Origin: Falciphora oryzae
Taxonomy: Eukaryota > Ascomycota > Sordariomycetes > Magnaporthales > Magnaporthaceae
Assembly (NCBI GenBank): GCA_000733355.1
Contig: JNVV01000003.1
Location: forward strand, 248,001 to 312,000
Direction: 5' to 3'
Length of the DNA stretch: 64,000 bases
In this document: in pieces, positions 22,788 to 33,818 of the stretch
How the letters are laid out: every line of letters begins with the position of its first letter
Numbering within the stretch: the first letter of the stretch is position 1
Notes under the pieces: generated by a model
Told to the model about the DNA's origin: nothing
Database searches by the model: none
What the model saw: only the letters and a program-made list of their open reading frames with translations
Program-made: the position numbers and the translations under genes

Positions 22788-25490
22788 TCAATCCCCCTGG
22801 ATCTTAGAAAACTCCTGCACAGTCATAATCTCTGCCCTACCAGTGACGAAGATCGTGAGACCCCGCCCCGATTGGGACTGACTAGCGAGAGTCTTACTCG
22901 CGTTTGAGACCAGGGGCGCCTCGACTGCCGGCTGCGGGTCGATTTTGAACCCGCGCCAAGGGGCAGGCTCGACGACGTATGGGCGACCTTCTCTCAGTGC
23001 CCGCTGGCGCATGGCCTCAAGCCTTTGCGAGAGTGGCCCGGCCCGGATTCGCTGGCGCGTCGGCGAAATAACCACCAGCATGTTATCATGTACCAGCCGC
23101 AGCAGATCGTGCAAGTAGCCAGTGCAGGCTGGGTCGGCGTGTAGCTTCTCCATATACTTTTATCCGTGGTTGGAGTCAGCATCGGCGTAAAAGCGTGGGT
23201 GGGATGGATGGGAATCTGGCGCGAACCTTCGTGACGGCCTCTTTTACCAGAAACACGTGCTTCCCGCTGCGTCCAGTCGGGCCACCTAGCCCTGGCCTCT
23301 CTTGGATGTCGAAATATATATCCGTCTTAATTAGTGCCAGGTAAGGCGATTTCCTCTTCTGCTTGAACGCTGCACGTCCTTCGGCACCGCCTAGAAGCCA
23401 CGCAACCATCTCGAGAAAGAGGCAGCCCATAGTCCAGATATCGAAAGCGCGAGCGATCTTTCCGCCCTCCATATCGCACTCTGGCGGCCGGTACGTCGGG
23501 GTGCGCGGGAGGTTTTCGTTGGGCACGTTGGATTTGCTGACGTCTCGGTGGACGGCTGAGATACCAAAATCGGATATCACCAGGATGCCCATCGGATCTT
23601 TGTTCGAGACGAACCAGAGAACGTTCTCGGGTTTGAGGTCACCGTGACGCCCAAACTTTTTCTCCTCGACCGAGAGGGAGGTGCTCCCTTGTCCGGGCTC
23701 GTGGATCGTATACATAGCATCGGCCAGGCCGGATATCTGCCTCACGATCCACTGTTTAAACTCGAGGGTGTTGGGCGGCGGCTTTGTGCTGCGAGACCAC
23801 CACTGGTCGAGATCGCCCTCTGCCCAGGGGAAAATAAAGTGGTACTGATCATTGTAGGTAAAGGTAGCCAAAAGCGTAACCAGATGCGGATGCGCGGTGC
23901 CGCTGAACCTTTTGAGCATTTCGACTTCCTTGCTAAATTCGCCGATATCGTGCTTTCGAAGGGCCTTTATGGCGAAAAACTGATTAGGCAAGGATGTCTA
24001 TAAAGCATGGGATGCCATAGCCCCATCCCCGTGCGGTTAGGACGATATTCACCCATATTTTTATAGCGGGGAGAAGAAGGGGAAGGAAGACCAGGCGGAG
24101 AGGATGGAAGAAATAAGATGGAAGTTACCTACGGAGCCTAACAGCGTCCCCAAGCAGTGGCAGTCCGGGTCGATCCTCACCCTCCTGACAATCCCGTACC
24201 CGCCGCTGCTTTCCTCACTCTCGGTCCATATCGACTGGCCGGCATTGGCACTATTTGATTCGACCCAGGGAAGGATTGCGCTACGAGGCAGGTTGTAGTG
24301 CGCCGCGTCCCCGGTGTCGGACGGGGCAAAGTAAGGCGGCAAGAACCTCCACTGCGTCGAGACGAACAAGTCGAGCTCATGCCGTTTAAACCAGTCCTGC
24401 GGCTTAGGGACCGGCTCTTCAAGCCGCTCCAGTCTGAAACCGGGCGCCTTGCGCCGGGCCGGAATTTGGATCCGCGCCAGCGGTAGCTCGCTGTCCGAGA
24501 CGCCCTGCTTGATGAAGTACTTCACCAAAGCGCCCTTTGTCTGCAGGATCAGGATCGCGAAGATGCGGAGGTAGCTGGGTCGCTGAGACGGGACTAGCTC
24601 CCCCGTTGTGCGCCACCTGACCGAGTCCGACGCCAGCCTTGCCGTGCCGATGCCATCGCCTGCGGGCATGATTTTGGAGCAGTACTCTTGGGCCTCGGCT
24701 TCGTCGAACCCGCACTCCTCTCGCAGGGCATGCAGCACACGCTCTCGGGTCATAACCCTGCGAAGGCGAGCGTATGGCCACTATAGCAGCGTTTCATTAA
24801 TCTTCAAGCGTCTCCCAGCCGATTGTTCGAAAAACCATAACTACGACAGTTGTATACAAAGTAGAGAACTTTAGAGAAAAATGATTGAAGGATATAGGTC
24901 GAGTAAAGGACCAAGGAGCGACAGAAAAAAAGGCCAGTCGGAAGCACTGAGAGCCAAAATGCCAAAGAAAAAGAAGCGGAAAGGCCACTTACAAAAGCTT
25001 TCGTGTTGGCATCCGCATGCTTGGTGCCTTCACTGTAAAGCAAACTATCCAAGTCCTCTTGCTCCGGATCCACACTATCGCCATCGTCAGACTTATCGCC
25101 ATCGTTGAATGTATCGCCATCTGAACCAGAAAATGCAGTCGAGACTTCAGGGAGGCTTGATGTGTGTGGCAGGACGACCCGGTCCCCTACCATGATGATA
25201 GGGGTTGCGGGCCTGGCAGCGGCTTCAGGGGGGCTGGATGTGTGGGATAGCACGATCTGGTCCCCGACCATGATGATAGGGGGTGCGGGTCTGTTAGCGG
25301 CTTGCTCTTGTGCGTTGGCTGACTGCGACATTGCTGGGGTCTTGGCGACTGGTTCTGGATCGTTGTCTGCTAAGGGGTATTCTGGCGCGTCAACGGCATC
25401 CACCATTTCGTCGTCGTCGTCTGAGCTGTAGTCGGGCGCTGGCGGCGGGGGCCTTTCCTGCGCCCTCGCGGAATAGCTGTTGCCTATCAT
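22788..25490 (-). CDS. protein kinase with HGD catalytic loop and long N-terminal region (kinase 1)
   Basis: Four exons (25490-24993, 24780-24133, 23997-23227, 23156-22788) are all joined between codons and encode about 761 residues. Residues 1-166 are acidic and Pro-rich and contain a duplicated 26-residue unit around PIIMVGDQIVL. A region of about 200 residues follows that has a counterpart in kinase 2. The kinase domain has a Gly-rich loop (GGYGIV), the Lys of FFAIK (about residue 393), a catalytic loop GRHGDLKPEN (Asp about 502), SDFG (Asp about 525) and RPPEC in place of APE. The usual HRD Arg is Gly, so activation-loop control is probably of the non-RD kind. The catalytic Asp, Lys and Asn are kept, so activity is likely. 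Substrate unknown. The start at 25490 is preferred over 25577 because a TATA-like element lies between them. Confidence 0.85.
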
Positions 25491-26666
25491 CCTGAAAAGT
25501 GCCCGACGGCCGTCGGCTTTATCTCCAAGCCCCTTGTTGCTCGGTATTATAGAAGCTCTCACTATCACATAGGTCAACTAGTGGCTCGGGAGAACGGCCC
25601 CGCCCGCAGAGACAGCCCAGGAGGCAGTCTGCTCTTTGTGCGGAAGATGACAGAAAGTGCTGTTTATCGAGGCGTGACGTGACGGCCTCACGCGGGGGCG
25701 CCGGCCCAATTACAGAGAGCCCAAATCACAGGAGACGCAGTGGGCCCTTGCCTGGCTGCTTGTACTTCACAGCCTGCCTGCCTTACTCTCCGCCTGTCTG
25801 CCTGTTCATTTACCCTGTCTATCCCTTTGACTCTGTGCCTATCACCTTGATTTTCATCCCCATCCCACCCGTCTTCCCATCGGACTCTTCTAGCTTGGCA
25901 TCTCGTTCCCCATCACAGCCTTTCCTCCCCGGTCCATATGGAGAAGTTCCGTGGCGCAATCAAGTCTACCCCGCCCACCCTAGGAGCGCCGCGATGCCAG
26001 AATCGCTCTCGTGCGCTGGATCCGGGCGTGACATTGGCGCCAAAGTGCAGGTTGCAGTGAATTGGGGTCCAATAGCACACAGGAGAAAAAAAGGCCACCA
26101 TGAAGCGGCATGTGGTCCACGTCGCGGTACAGCGCCCGCCTGTAGGCGTGCTTCGTGGCTCACCTCGAATCCTGGTAGGGCGTGGTTCGCATCTGTGGTT
26201 CGCATCGAGATCAGAAAAAGAGAATTGGAAATAATCTATTGACAACATCGCTGAATGGCCACGAGGGGCAATCATCCTATAAACCAACAACCTGGGTCCA
26301 TCGCTGTTCCCAAACGCAAAAAAAAAAAAAAAATCTATATATCTTCCACGCCGAAAACGCCTGCTTTGGTACGCTAGCGTTCTTCCTTTGCAAGAATCTG
26401 GTCGTCTGTAGCCCCCTCGTGACAGAGGTACATGGCGCAAGAACTGCTAGATCCACGGAACCCAGGGCTTCTAGGCACACCTGGCCGACCTAGTAAGCCC
26501 CATCTTCTCAGTATCACAGCCCCGGTGGCCCACGGTCTCGTTTGCGCCCTAAAACCACCCTGCGGGGGTATCACTGGAGCGTGTTGTCTTGGGACATTAG
26601 AAAAAAAGCAAGGAATACACTGCTTGGAAGTTACAGTTCCGCCTCGCAATTAATCAGCGGTCTCTC
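25491..26666. other. upstream region of kinase 1 and 3' flank of the 105-residue gene
   Basis: This contains the kinase 1 promoter (TATA-like element near 25546) and the A tract at 26318-26333. Open frames of up to 187 codons lack motifs. Confidence 0.45.
25546..25552 (-). promoter_or_regulatory. possible TATA element of kinase 1
   Basis: On the minus strand the sequence CTATAAT lies about 56-62 bp before the chosen kinase 1 ATG and inside the alternative longer reading frame. This favours the shorter protein. TATA-like words are common by chance. Confidence 0.3.
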
Positions 26667-27069
26667 TCAGGCGCCAACTGGTGATATCCTGTTCGGGGAT
26701 TTTGTCCTCGTTGACTTGGGGGAGCGGACACCGCGCGATGGCCTGATGCCCACGCGCTTCTTCTTGCGCAGGATCCCATACTGCCGCACCACTTCTTTCT
26801 GCAACACACGGGCTAGTCAGGATGCTATCATTCCATGTGTTTTCCTAACCTTCGTCTCCTTCCAGCTTCACTTGAGGACTTACCAAGTCGACCAGTTGCT
26901 CGGTTGATGTGATGTTGTAAGCATTGTTGCTCACAAAGATAGCGTAGCTGCTCCCGCCCATGACAGCGTTGAGCGCCTGACGCAGACAGCCCGAGTCGGA
27001 GATGTATTTGGTTGGCACCTTGCAAAGGTGTGCTCCGACAGGAGAGGCGTGATCGGACAGAGGGGTCAT
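26667..27069 (-). CDS. 105-residue two-exon small protein
   Basis: Exon 1 (27069-26884, 62 codons) ends in STEQLVDL. An 85-nt intron with GTAAGT donor, a possible CTGAC branch point and a GCAG acceptor follows. Exon 2 (26798-26667) begins KEVVRQYGILRKKKRVGIRP and ends at a stop after SPVGA. The first part, with ALNAVMGGSSYAIFVSNNAYN, reads as a small folded domain. The second is strongly basic (RKKKR, then several SPK/TKSP steps), as in nuclear or nucleic-acid-binding tails. There is no signal peptide or membrane helix. I do not recognise the family. It lies between the two kinase genes and runs in the same direction as kinase 1. Confidence 0.65.
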
Positions 27070-29473
27070 GACAGTTGATTGTTGTATATGTATGAGGGCT
27101 CAATACGGAGAGAAAAAAAGGGGCAGTCGAGATCGTCGTCGTCGGACGTCTGGTTTACGTTAGAATTGGCAATGAGAGCAGGACTCTGCCAAAAGTCGAC
27201 CAGAGAGCCCCTACGTAAACCGAGGGGCGGGAGGCCAGCCCGTATATGTGGGAGAGCCGAACGCGATGGGGGCGAAGGAGTGGAGGGCCTCCCTGGGAGG
27301 GACAACATGGATGCCTTTTTGCATCACTATGCAATGCTAATTGGTCGCTCTAGAGAACGTGGCGCACCATTGAGTCGCACTGCATGGAGGTCGATGGGCG
27401 ACCAGACGAGGGGCGTGGGAGCCTACTGGGCACCTGGGCGAGGTTGCTCTCCACACACACAACTTCATATACCTAACACAGTAAGCCCGGTGGGCCTCCG
27501 GAGCTCTGCCGGGCGCTCCTTTACCACGCCACAGGTCCGGTGTCGCGAACGAAGGGCACACATGTGCGGTCTACCATGTCAGCCCACACGTCCGCGAGAC
27601 ACACGCATCGCAATGGACTCGTGGCAAGTGGAAATTGTCCTTGTGGCCCTACCTAGGTACCTGACCAGCTAGCCACTCTGTGAGTCTAACCATACGAGAC
27701 AAACGGCCATTAATTGGCAGTTCCGGTGACTCCCGTCGGCAGGTAGCCGAAGCCCTATGCGGGACCCAACTTACAGGTCAATGGTCTGCCTGGGTGCCCA
27801 GTGCCTATTTGCCTTGAAATTCCTCTGCCCCTCATGTTTGGCATGAGTGGGAACTGTCCATGCGTGTTGTCCAGCCGTCAGGCGCCCAGTTTCACTCGAG
27901 GCCTTTCGAACGAGACCGGATGGGGATTGTGGGTGAGGGGAGACTCCGAATGATGGCGCCTGCATGGACGTACGTCATTGGCTGGCTCTATTCTCTCGCA
28001 CCCTCCTCTAACATCCAACCCATCCCCATGCAACCTCCGGGATGCGAGCATCAAAGAACTTCTACTGGACAGTGATATGCACGTAGCCAGAACCGAACTG
28101 GCTGAAAGGCAAGAGGCAGCACACCGGCTGCACCGAGGAAATGCGCGCCTTAGGCACCTCACGGTCTGAGACGACTTGCTCACCGGGCGGACGACATAGC
28201 CTGCCCTTTTTTCCCGCCAGCTCGGCAAACGCGGGATGCGTGGTTCGCCGAACTGAACGTCACCGCACTCAAATTGTTGAGGGCGGCCCGCGTCGATCAA
28301 GAGATATCAGCTGAGGTTCATGCACACTCAATGCAGCCGAACTCAGCTGCAATGGTGGCTCGGCGAGGTGCTCAATGGCTACGGCCAAGAGAGGCTTCTG
28401 GAAGAGGACTCGGGATGACGCGAGATCGAACCCAATTCGACAGGGCCGCGGCCGATGCCGCAACTGCTCTTAGGGCCGCCGATTTCTGTTGGCTTCCGAA
28501 GTCGGACCGCCCGGGCAGGCGTCATCGACTACCGCTCGCAGTCCCTCGTTGTTTCCGAAAAGATGTTTGAGCCGCAATTGAGCAAGGGGCCTTGTGGATC
28601 CAACTCAATTCGCACGTAAGGATTGACGCGCTCGTCCGAAGGTTGTTCCAACTTCAATCTTCACTGGCCCATTGTCGGTCTGCCCGTCCTCAGCCTCCAC
28701 TCTATCCTCCCGGGCGAGGAGGGCGGAGCCTGTCAAGACAAGCCTGTCAAGACAAGCCTGTCAATCTGTTGAGCGGCGCGATCTTCGGCGCCGTTTCCTC
28801 GCGATGCAGCGATCCATCCCACCCGATGCCGTGCTGATGGAGGCGCCGCTGACAGCCCCCATTGACGTACTGCTTGCTGTTGGGGGCGGGGAAATGGTTC
28901 GCTTTGCGAACCGCCCGGAAGGAGAAAAAAAAAAGCAAAGCGAAACGACATGGAGATCACGTCCGCTATCTTCGGCTCCCCCCAACGATGGGGCATGGAA
29001 TGCAACCGAAGCCCCACGGTGCATCAGCACCGCAGATGGAGGCGCGGTTAGTGCGCCGCAGCAGCTGCAGAAGTCGGGGTCGGCAGGCACATGGCTAGGT
29101 GCTGCACGAGGGAGGGGGGTCGGCGCCGGGCCTCCAACGCGTGCGGTGGAGGGCAGTGATGGTGTCCGCGCGCGCGCCGCCGCCGCCAGCCTTCCCTCCC
29201 AGGTATGATGTGAAATACATGCCCATTTCCGCTATTTCTTATCATGCTCTTCTCTGCCGCCTTACCGCCTGGCTCTATACGACGTGTGCAACCTATTCTG
29301 ACGAACCGCAAGACCCAACTTCTCGCGTGGTGCCCGCAACCTTCCTGGGTCCCCCTACGACCGTCACCATCTCCCATGCTCTCGGCTTTGTGACACAATC
29401 CGCAAGCGCGCTCTTCTCCAGTCACTAGACGAGTGGCTCCAAAGTGGCTGCATTTTAGCACCCACCGCCCGAG
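27070..29473. other. 2.4-kb region upstream of kinase 2
   Basis: Many short frames on both strands, none linked into a gene. A 14-bp tandem repeat lies at 28727-28764. The last part presumably holds the promoter and leader of kinase 2. Confidence 0.4.
28727..28764. repeat. 14-bp tandem repeat, 2.7 copies
   Basis: The unit AGCCTGTCAAGACA is repeated perfectly, the last copy ending after ten bases. Confidence 0.92.
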
Positions 29474-32400
29474 ATGGTATGGCGCGTCCCTTTGATACCT
29501 ACAAATGCATTTTGCCAGAGACAGCCAAGTCCCCTTTTTTACCAATCACGGAAACGCTAACACACTAGCAGACTTCCAAGGACCCCTCTCCTGCCAAATC
29601 AAAGCCGTTACTCGGGTCTCATACCGATGACGTCGCCTTCGAGCCTGCCAGCACATTTACCCCCGGGGACACCAAAGACGCGAGCGTAATCCACGACTTT
29701 GGTGACAACAAACAGCTAGAGTTCATCTCTCAGCGGTCCGAGGGTCTCTTCGACCACCACCAGCAGGGCGAGCATCTTGTGACCGGAGCGGGCAACACAT
29801 GGGACGGCCTCGACACTTCTACATTCCCTTCTCAGCTGGACGTTGACAATAGGCCGACACAGACACACTGGGAGGGATACCCGTCAGTCTCTGAGGACTT
29901 CCACAGAAACCTTCAGGAAGATATCGAAGATCTCTTGGTGGACCCGAAATGGCTACACAACAAACCCGCGAAGAAATTCTTGCCGTTCAACGAACTGGGC
30001 GAGCTTATCACCAGGGTGACGGTAGAGAAGGAACTGATCTTCCACGGCATCAGCCCCGCTAATGCTTCGGAACTCAGCGCCAAGATTGTGGACATCTCGT
30101 CACCCTTCGCCCCCCGTCCCGGCAACCACGAGAAGACCACCAGGAGGAAGCTGTTTGCTATCCTTGTCATGATTGACAAGGTACTCGCCATCCTGGATTT
30201 GATCGAAGAAGGAATACTGGACAAGCACCTTCCATTTACTCGGCAACCTACTGCCAAGCAACCTACTACCAAGCTACCTACTACCGAGCAACCTACTACC
30301 AACCAACCACGTAACAGGAACACGAGGGCGCCGCCTCCCACGCTGTGGAGAAAGTGCGTGCCTCCGGACGGTGGCAATGCATCAATGGTGCCCGTTAGAA
30401 GTTTGCAGTCCTGGAAGCGCATCGATATTGATTACTTTCACGACAACCAATGGACCATGTTGGCCCCCTTCCTGCAATTGAGCAATCCAGACGCTCCCAA
30501 GGTCCATCATTACCCACTAGAGTACAACAGCATCCTTCCCTTTGTCGAACTCAAGGGTGCCGACGACGCCTTGGACGGTCTGATAGAAATGCAGGAATTC
30601 ACGGGCGGCTGCTCAGAAGTTCACAAGATCCAGATCCATGAGCACCACCACAACCTGTTCGACCCAACTGTATGTTTACACAACCCTTTCCCGTCTCCAA
30701 CTTTCTTCTCCTGTGTGGCAATGTCACAACGAAGCTAGACCTTCATTGCTTCCTTGCTGTTCACAATAGCTTACAAAAGCCTAGGCACCCGAACGCGAAA
30801 GGAATCCGTACTTTGCTGTCAAGATTCTCAGGGAGGGGACCAGCAAGGAGGCCTTCGACCAAGAGGTTAACTGCTTGAAACGGCTCATGGAGGAGAACAA
30901 TCCCAGCCTTGTGCGTCTTCTGGGCACGTTCAAGCACATCAATCACTACTACCTCATCTTCCCGTGGGCCGACGCCAATCTTGAGCAATTTATGGCACGC
31001 GAGTATCCGGATCCGAACAGCCCGCCCCGTGACGCTTCTCTGGCCCGCTGGGTCTCCAAGCAGCTCTCTTCGCTGGCCAGTGGCCTCAAGCTCGTCCATT
31101 CGTCTCCGATCCGTAAGAACAACAAACAGGAGATGCAACCGGTGAGCAAGAAGATCTTCGGCCGCCACGGCGACATTAAACCTGCCAACATACTCTTCTT
31201 TCGGTCTCGCGATCCACAGCCAGGCGGGTGCTCAAATCTGGGAATCTTCAAGATTGCCGATTTCGGATTCACAGCATTCCACTCGCTCGAGTCGATAGAG
31301 GTTCCAGCGCACGCCGTAGGCCGGTCGCCCACCCACAAGGCGCCTGAATGCGACGGGATCTCCGTGTCACCCAGCTCGGACTTTTGGTCGCTCGGTGCTG
31401 TCATGCTTGAGCTCATGGTCTGGTACATCTCCGGCCAGGAAGGATACAATGCCTTCAACCAGAGGCGGCGCGACGATGACACAGAGACGATGTTCGATCA
31501 GCCCGCACAAGACAAATACTTCAACCTCAGTGCCGTTACTGAAGTCGCTGAGGTCAAGAAATCGGTGCGAAAGGTATGTCCTCTCACCTGGAGCTTCCTC
31601 CCACCGGCTAGCACAACCCCCAATGCACCCTCGCACTCCAATCCGAGCATTTACATGGAGGTTATCCCCAGAATCTACCTAGACATGACATAAATTATAC
31701 CTAACTTAGCCTTCTCCTTATAGGAAATGGACGAGCTCCGCGGCCATGAGCGTTGCAGCGCATTCATCCGTGATGTCGTGGATTTTATTGAGAGCCGGCT
31801 GTTGGTTGTCGAACCCCAGGATCGCGCCACCACACTCGAGCTACTCGAGACCTTGAACGCGATCAACAAGCGATGTCTTGACTCGGAGGACTATTGCTTC
31901 TCGCCTATCGTAGGCCGCCATCGCCCGGCAAGCCAAAACATGGACGAGTCGCGCGGCTCGCTTGGCTCCGACACCAACAGGACTACCGGGTCACCGGTCC
32001 TGTCTGGCGACAGCTTCTTCACGCATCAGGCCACGGTCACAAGAGAGACGGCGGCCCCCCCGGGAGACCCTGAAGACGAAGCAGAGAAGATCCCAGACAA
32101 TCTGCCCCTGGAGCCCCGTCCATCTGCCGGCGTCTCCCAGACAGCTGCCGAACCATCGGTTCCTGCAGCGGTGCAGAAACAGGAACCGGGATCACAGCCG
32201 ACTACGAGTCAGGGCAGCGGAAGAGTGAGCAAACAAGACTGTGAAGATCCAAGCAGGAACAAAAGCGGAGAGCCAAGCAGACAGGACAGTACGAAGACCA
32301 GCAGGCAGATTAGCTCGAAGCCGGACAAGCGGTCCCGACAAGAGACTCGGGCCCGGCGGACAAGCGACACGAGCGTGCCGGGCGTCGCCGACGCTCCGAG

Positions 32401-32563
32401 GTGGACCCTACGAAAGCGAGATGCGCCCAGCAGCGCAGGCGCGGGGACACGCTCGCAGGAAGCGCGTATGCCGCCGCCAATCAACGCGCGGAAGAGGAAG
32501 GTGACGGACGAGAGCACGCCCTCTCCAGTACTCTCCAAGGTTCCTAGGAGGAGCACCACCTAG
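29474..32563 (+). CDS. protein kinase with HGD catalytic loop (kinase 2)
   Basis: Exons 29572-30669, 30785-31573 and 31724-32563 are well supported by donors (GTATGT twice), branch points (CTAAC) and phase. The frame is open upstream of 29572 to an acceptor and contains no ATG near it. The best start I see is an ATG at 29474-29476 immediately followed by a GTATGG donor, so exon 1 would code only Met. This gives about 909 residues. The kinase motifs are GGCSEV, YFAVK (Lys about 380), GRHGDIKPAN (Asp about 497), IADFG (Asp about 526) and APEC. A four-unit QPTTK-type repeat (30244-30303) lies in the N-terminal region. The last 200 residues are Ser/Arg/Lys-rich and probably disordered, with a basic segment near the end. 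The layout parallels kinase 1, so the two are probably paralogs. Confidence 0.83.
30244..30303 (+). repeat. 15-nt coding tandem repeat in kinase 2
   Basis: Four in-frame 15-nt units encode QPTAK, QPTTK, LPTTE and QPTTN. They form a short low-complexity linker between the N-terminal region and the kinase part. Confidence 0.9.
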
Positions 32564-33818
32564 GGTTTTGGGAGATGTTGGCCTCTACGTTTTGGCCATA
32601 TGTATATAGCAGATCGATTGTGTGTGCTGTTGCTTTGTCTGGCGTTTCTGGGCGGTGCGTAATACCATGATGCACCCGAAACCTCTTCTCTACCAGCCTC
32701 TGCCTCCTTGATTGTGCCAGCTTCCCCCGCAGATTCCGATAACAACTTGTGCAAAGGTCCCGCCAACACGCTCACTAACCTTTTTCATCCATGCTCACCA
32801 CGGGCGAGAATTGCCTCCACCTCAGTAGTTACACGCTAAAGTTCTTCTTGCTCTTGGCATGCCCCAACTCCGCTCTTTGAATCTGTGAACTGGCTGCCTT
32901 TCCCGCCCTGGTGCGCATATTAAGCAATTGTGTCAATGGTCTTCTGGTTTCCGAAGGACAACTAACCGCCCTCCCTCGGACTTAGATTGTACTCCGCCTC
33001 TGCCTGAGAGCAACCAGGCTGGCACAGCTGATAGAACGCAGAGAGGTGAGCTCGCGTTGGATGCGCTCCGTGCAGATACCGCCTGGTCATGTTCGTGAAA
33101 GTTGACCGTCTATTAAGGCTGCAGCATTTCAATATCCCTGGCTCAGGCTGTTGGAAGTCCACAAGTAACTGATTTATCGTTTTGATCGGGTACGTGTTCT
33201 ATGAACTTGGGATCGCTACGTGTGGGTTGTAACTTTTATCCTGCTAATCAGATACCGGATAATGAAAGATAAATCATTTCAAACCTTTCTTCTGCGAAAA
33301 ATACTTCCACGGAAGTCTCGACTTGGTATGATATCGGGCAAAGCCCTCTGACCCTGGGTGGTGGATAGGTGAGGAGACTGCAATGCTAATATAGAAATTA
33401 GCTGAAGACCCTGGACGGCTTCACTCTTCTTTCCCTTACCTATCTCTGCACAGACTTCCGATTCCACGTTTTCAACTGGCTCCTCCAAGTACATCTTTTA
33501 GGGTTCGGGTTGCACGCACCTTCCCAGATTCCCCCGGTTGGGAATTCTGTTCTACCTACTTTCCATCTGCCGGGCTCTCGAAAGCCTCCGTCTCAAATGA
33601 AAATATCTTCCTCCACATCAACTTGGTTTCAGACCAAGTTCAATCTTCTTCCATCCAGCCTTCGTTGCTTCTATTCTCCCGCAACCACCTCTTCCCACCC
33701 AGACACTGCACAGCTTCAGACATTCACTTCAGAAAACACAGATACTCTACGCCATAATCAACTATCCCATCCACGTTCCCCAACCTCACCCGGCCAGCAG
33801 CAATCAACTCTTGCGATC
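32564..33818. other. intergenic region
   Basis: This is the 3' flank of kinase 2 and the upstream region of the 902-residue gene. The 300 bp before the next start are C/T- and A-rich, as in long fungal leaders. No gene seen. Confidence 0.45.

Noticed and set aside
28672..29208. 178-codon plus-strand frame before kinase 2
   Set aside because: Begins in the 14-bp tandem repeat region and has no recognisable domain. It does not join kinase 2 in phase.
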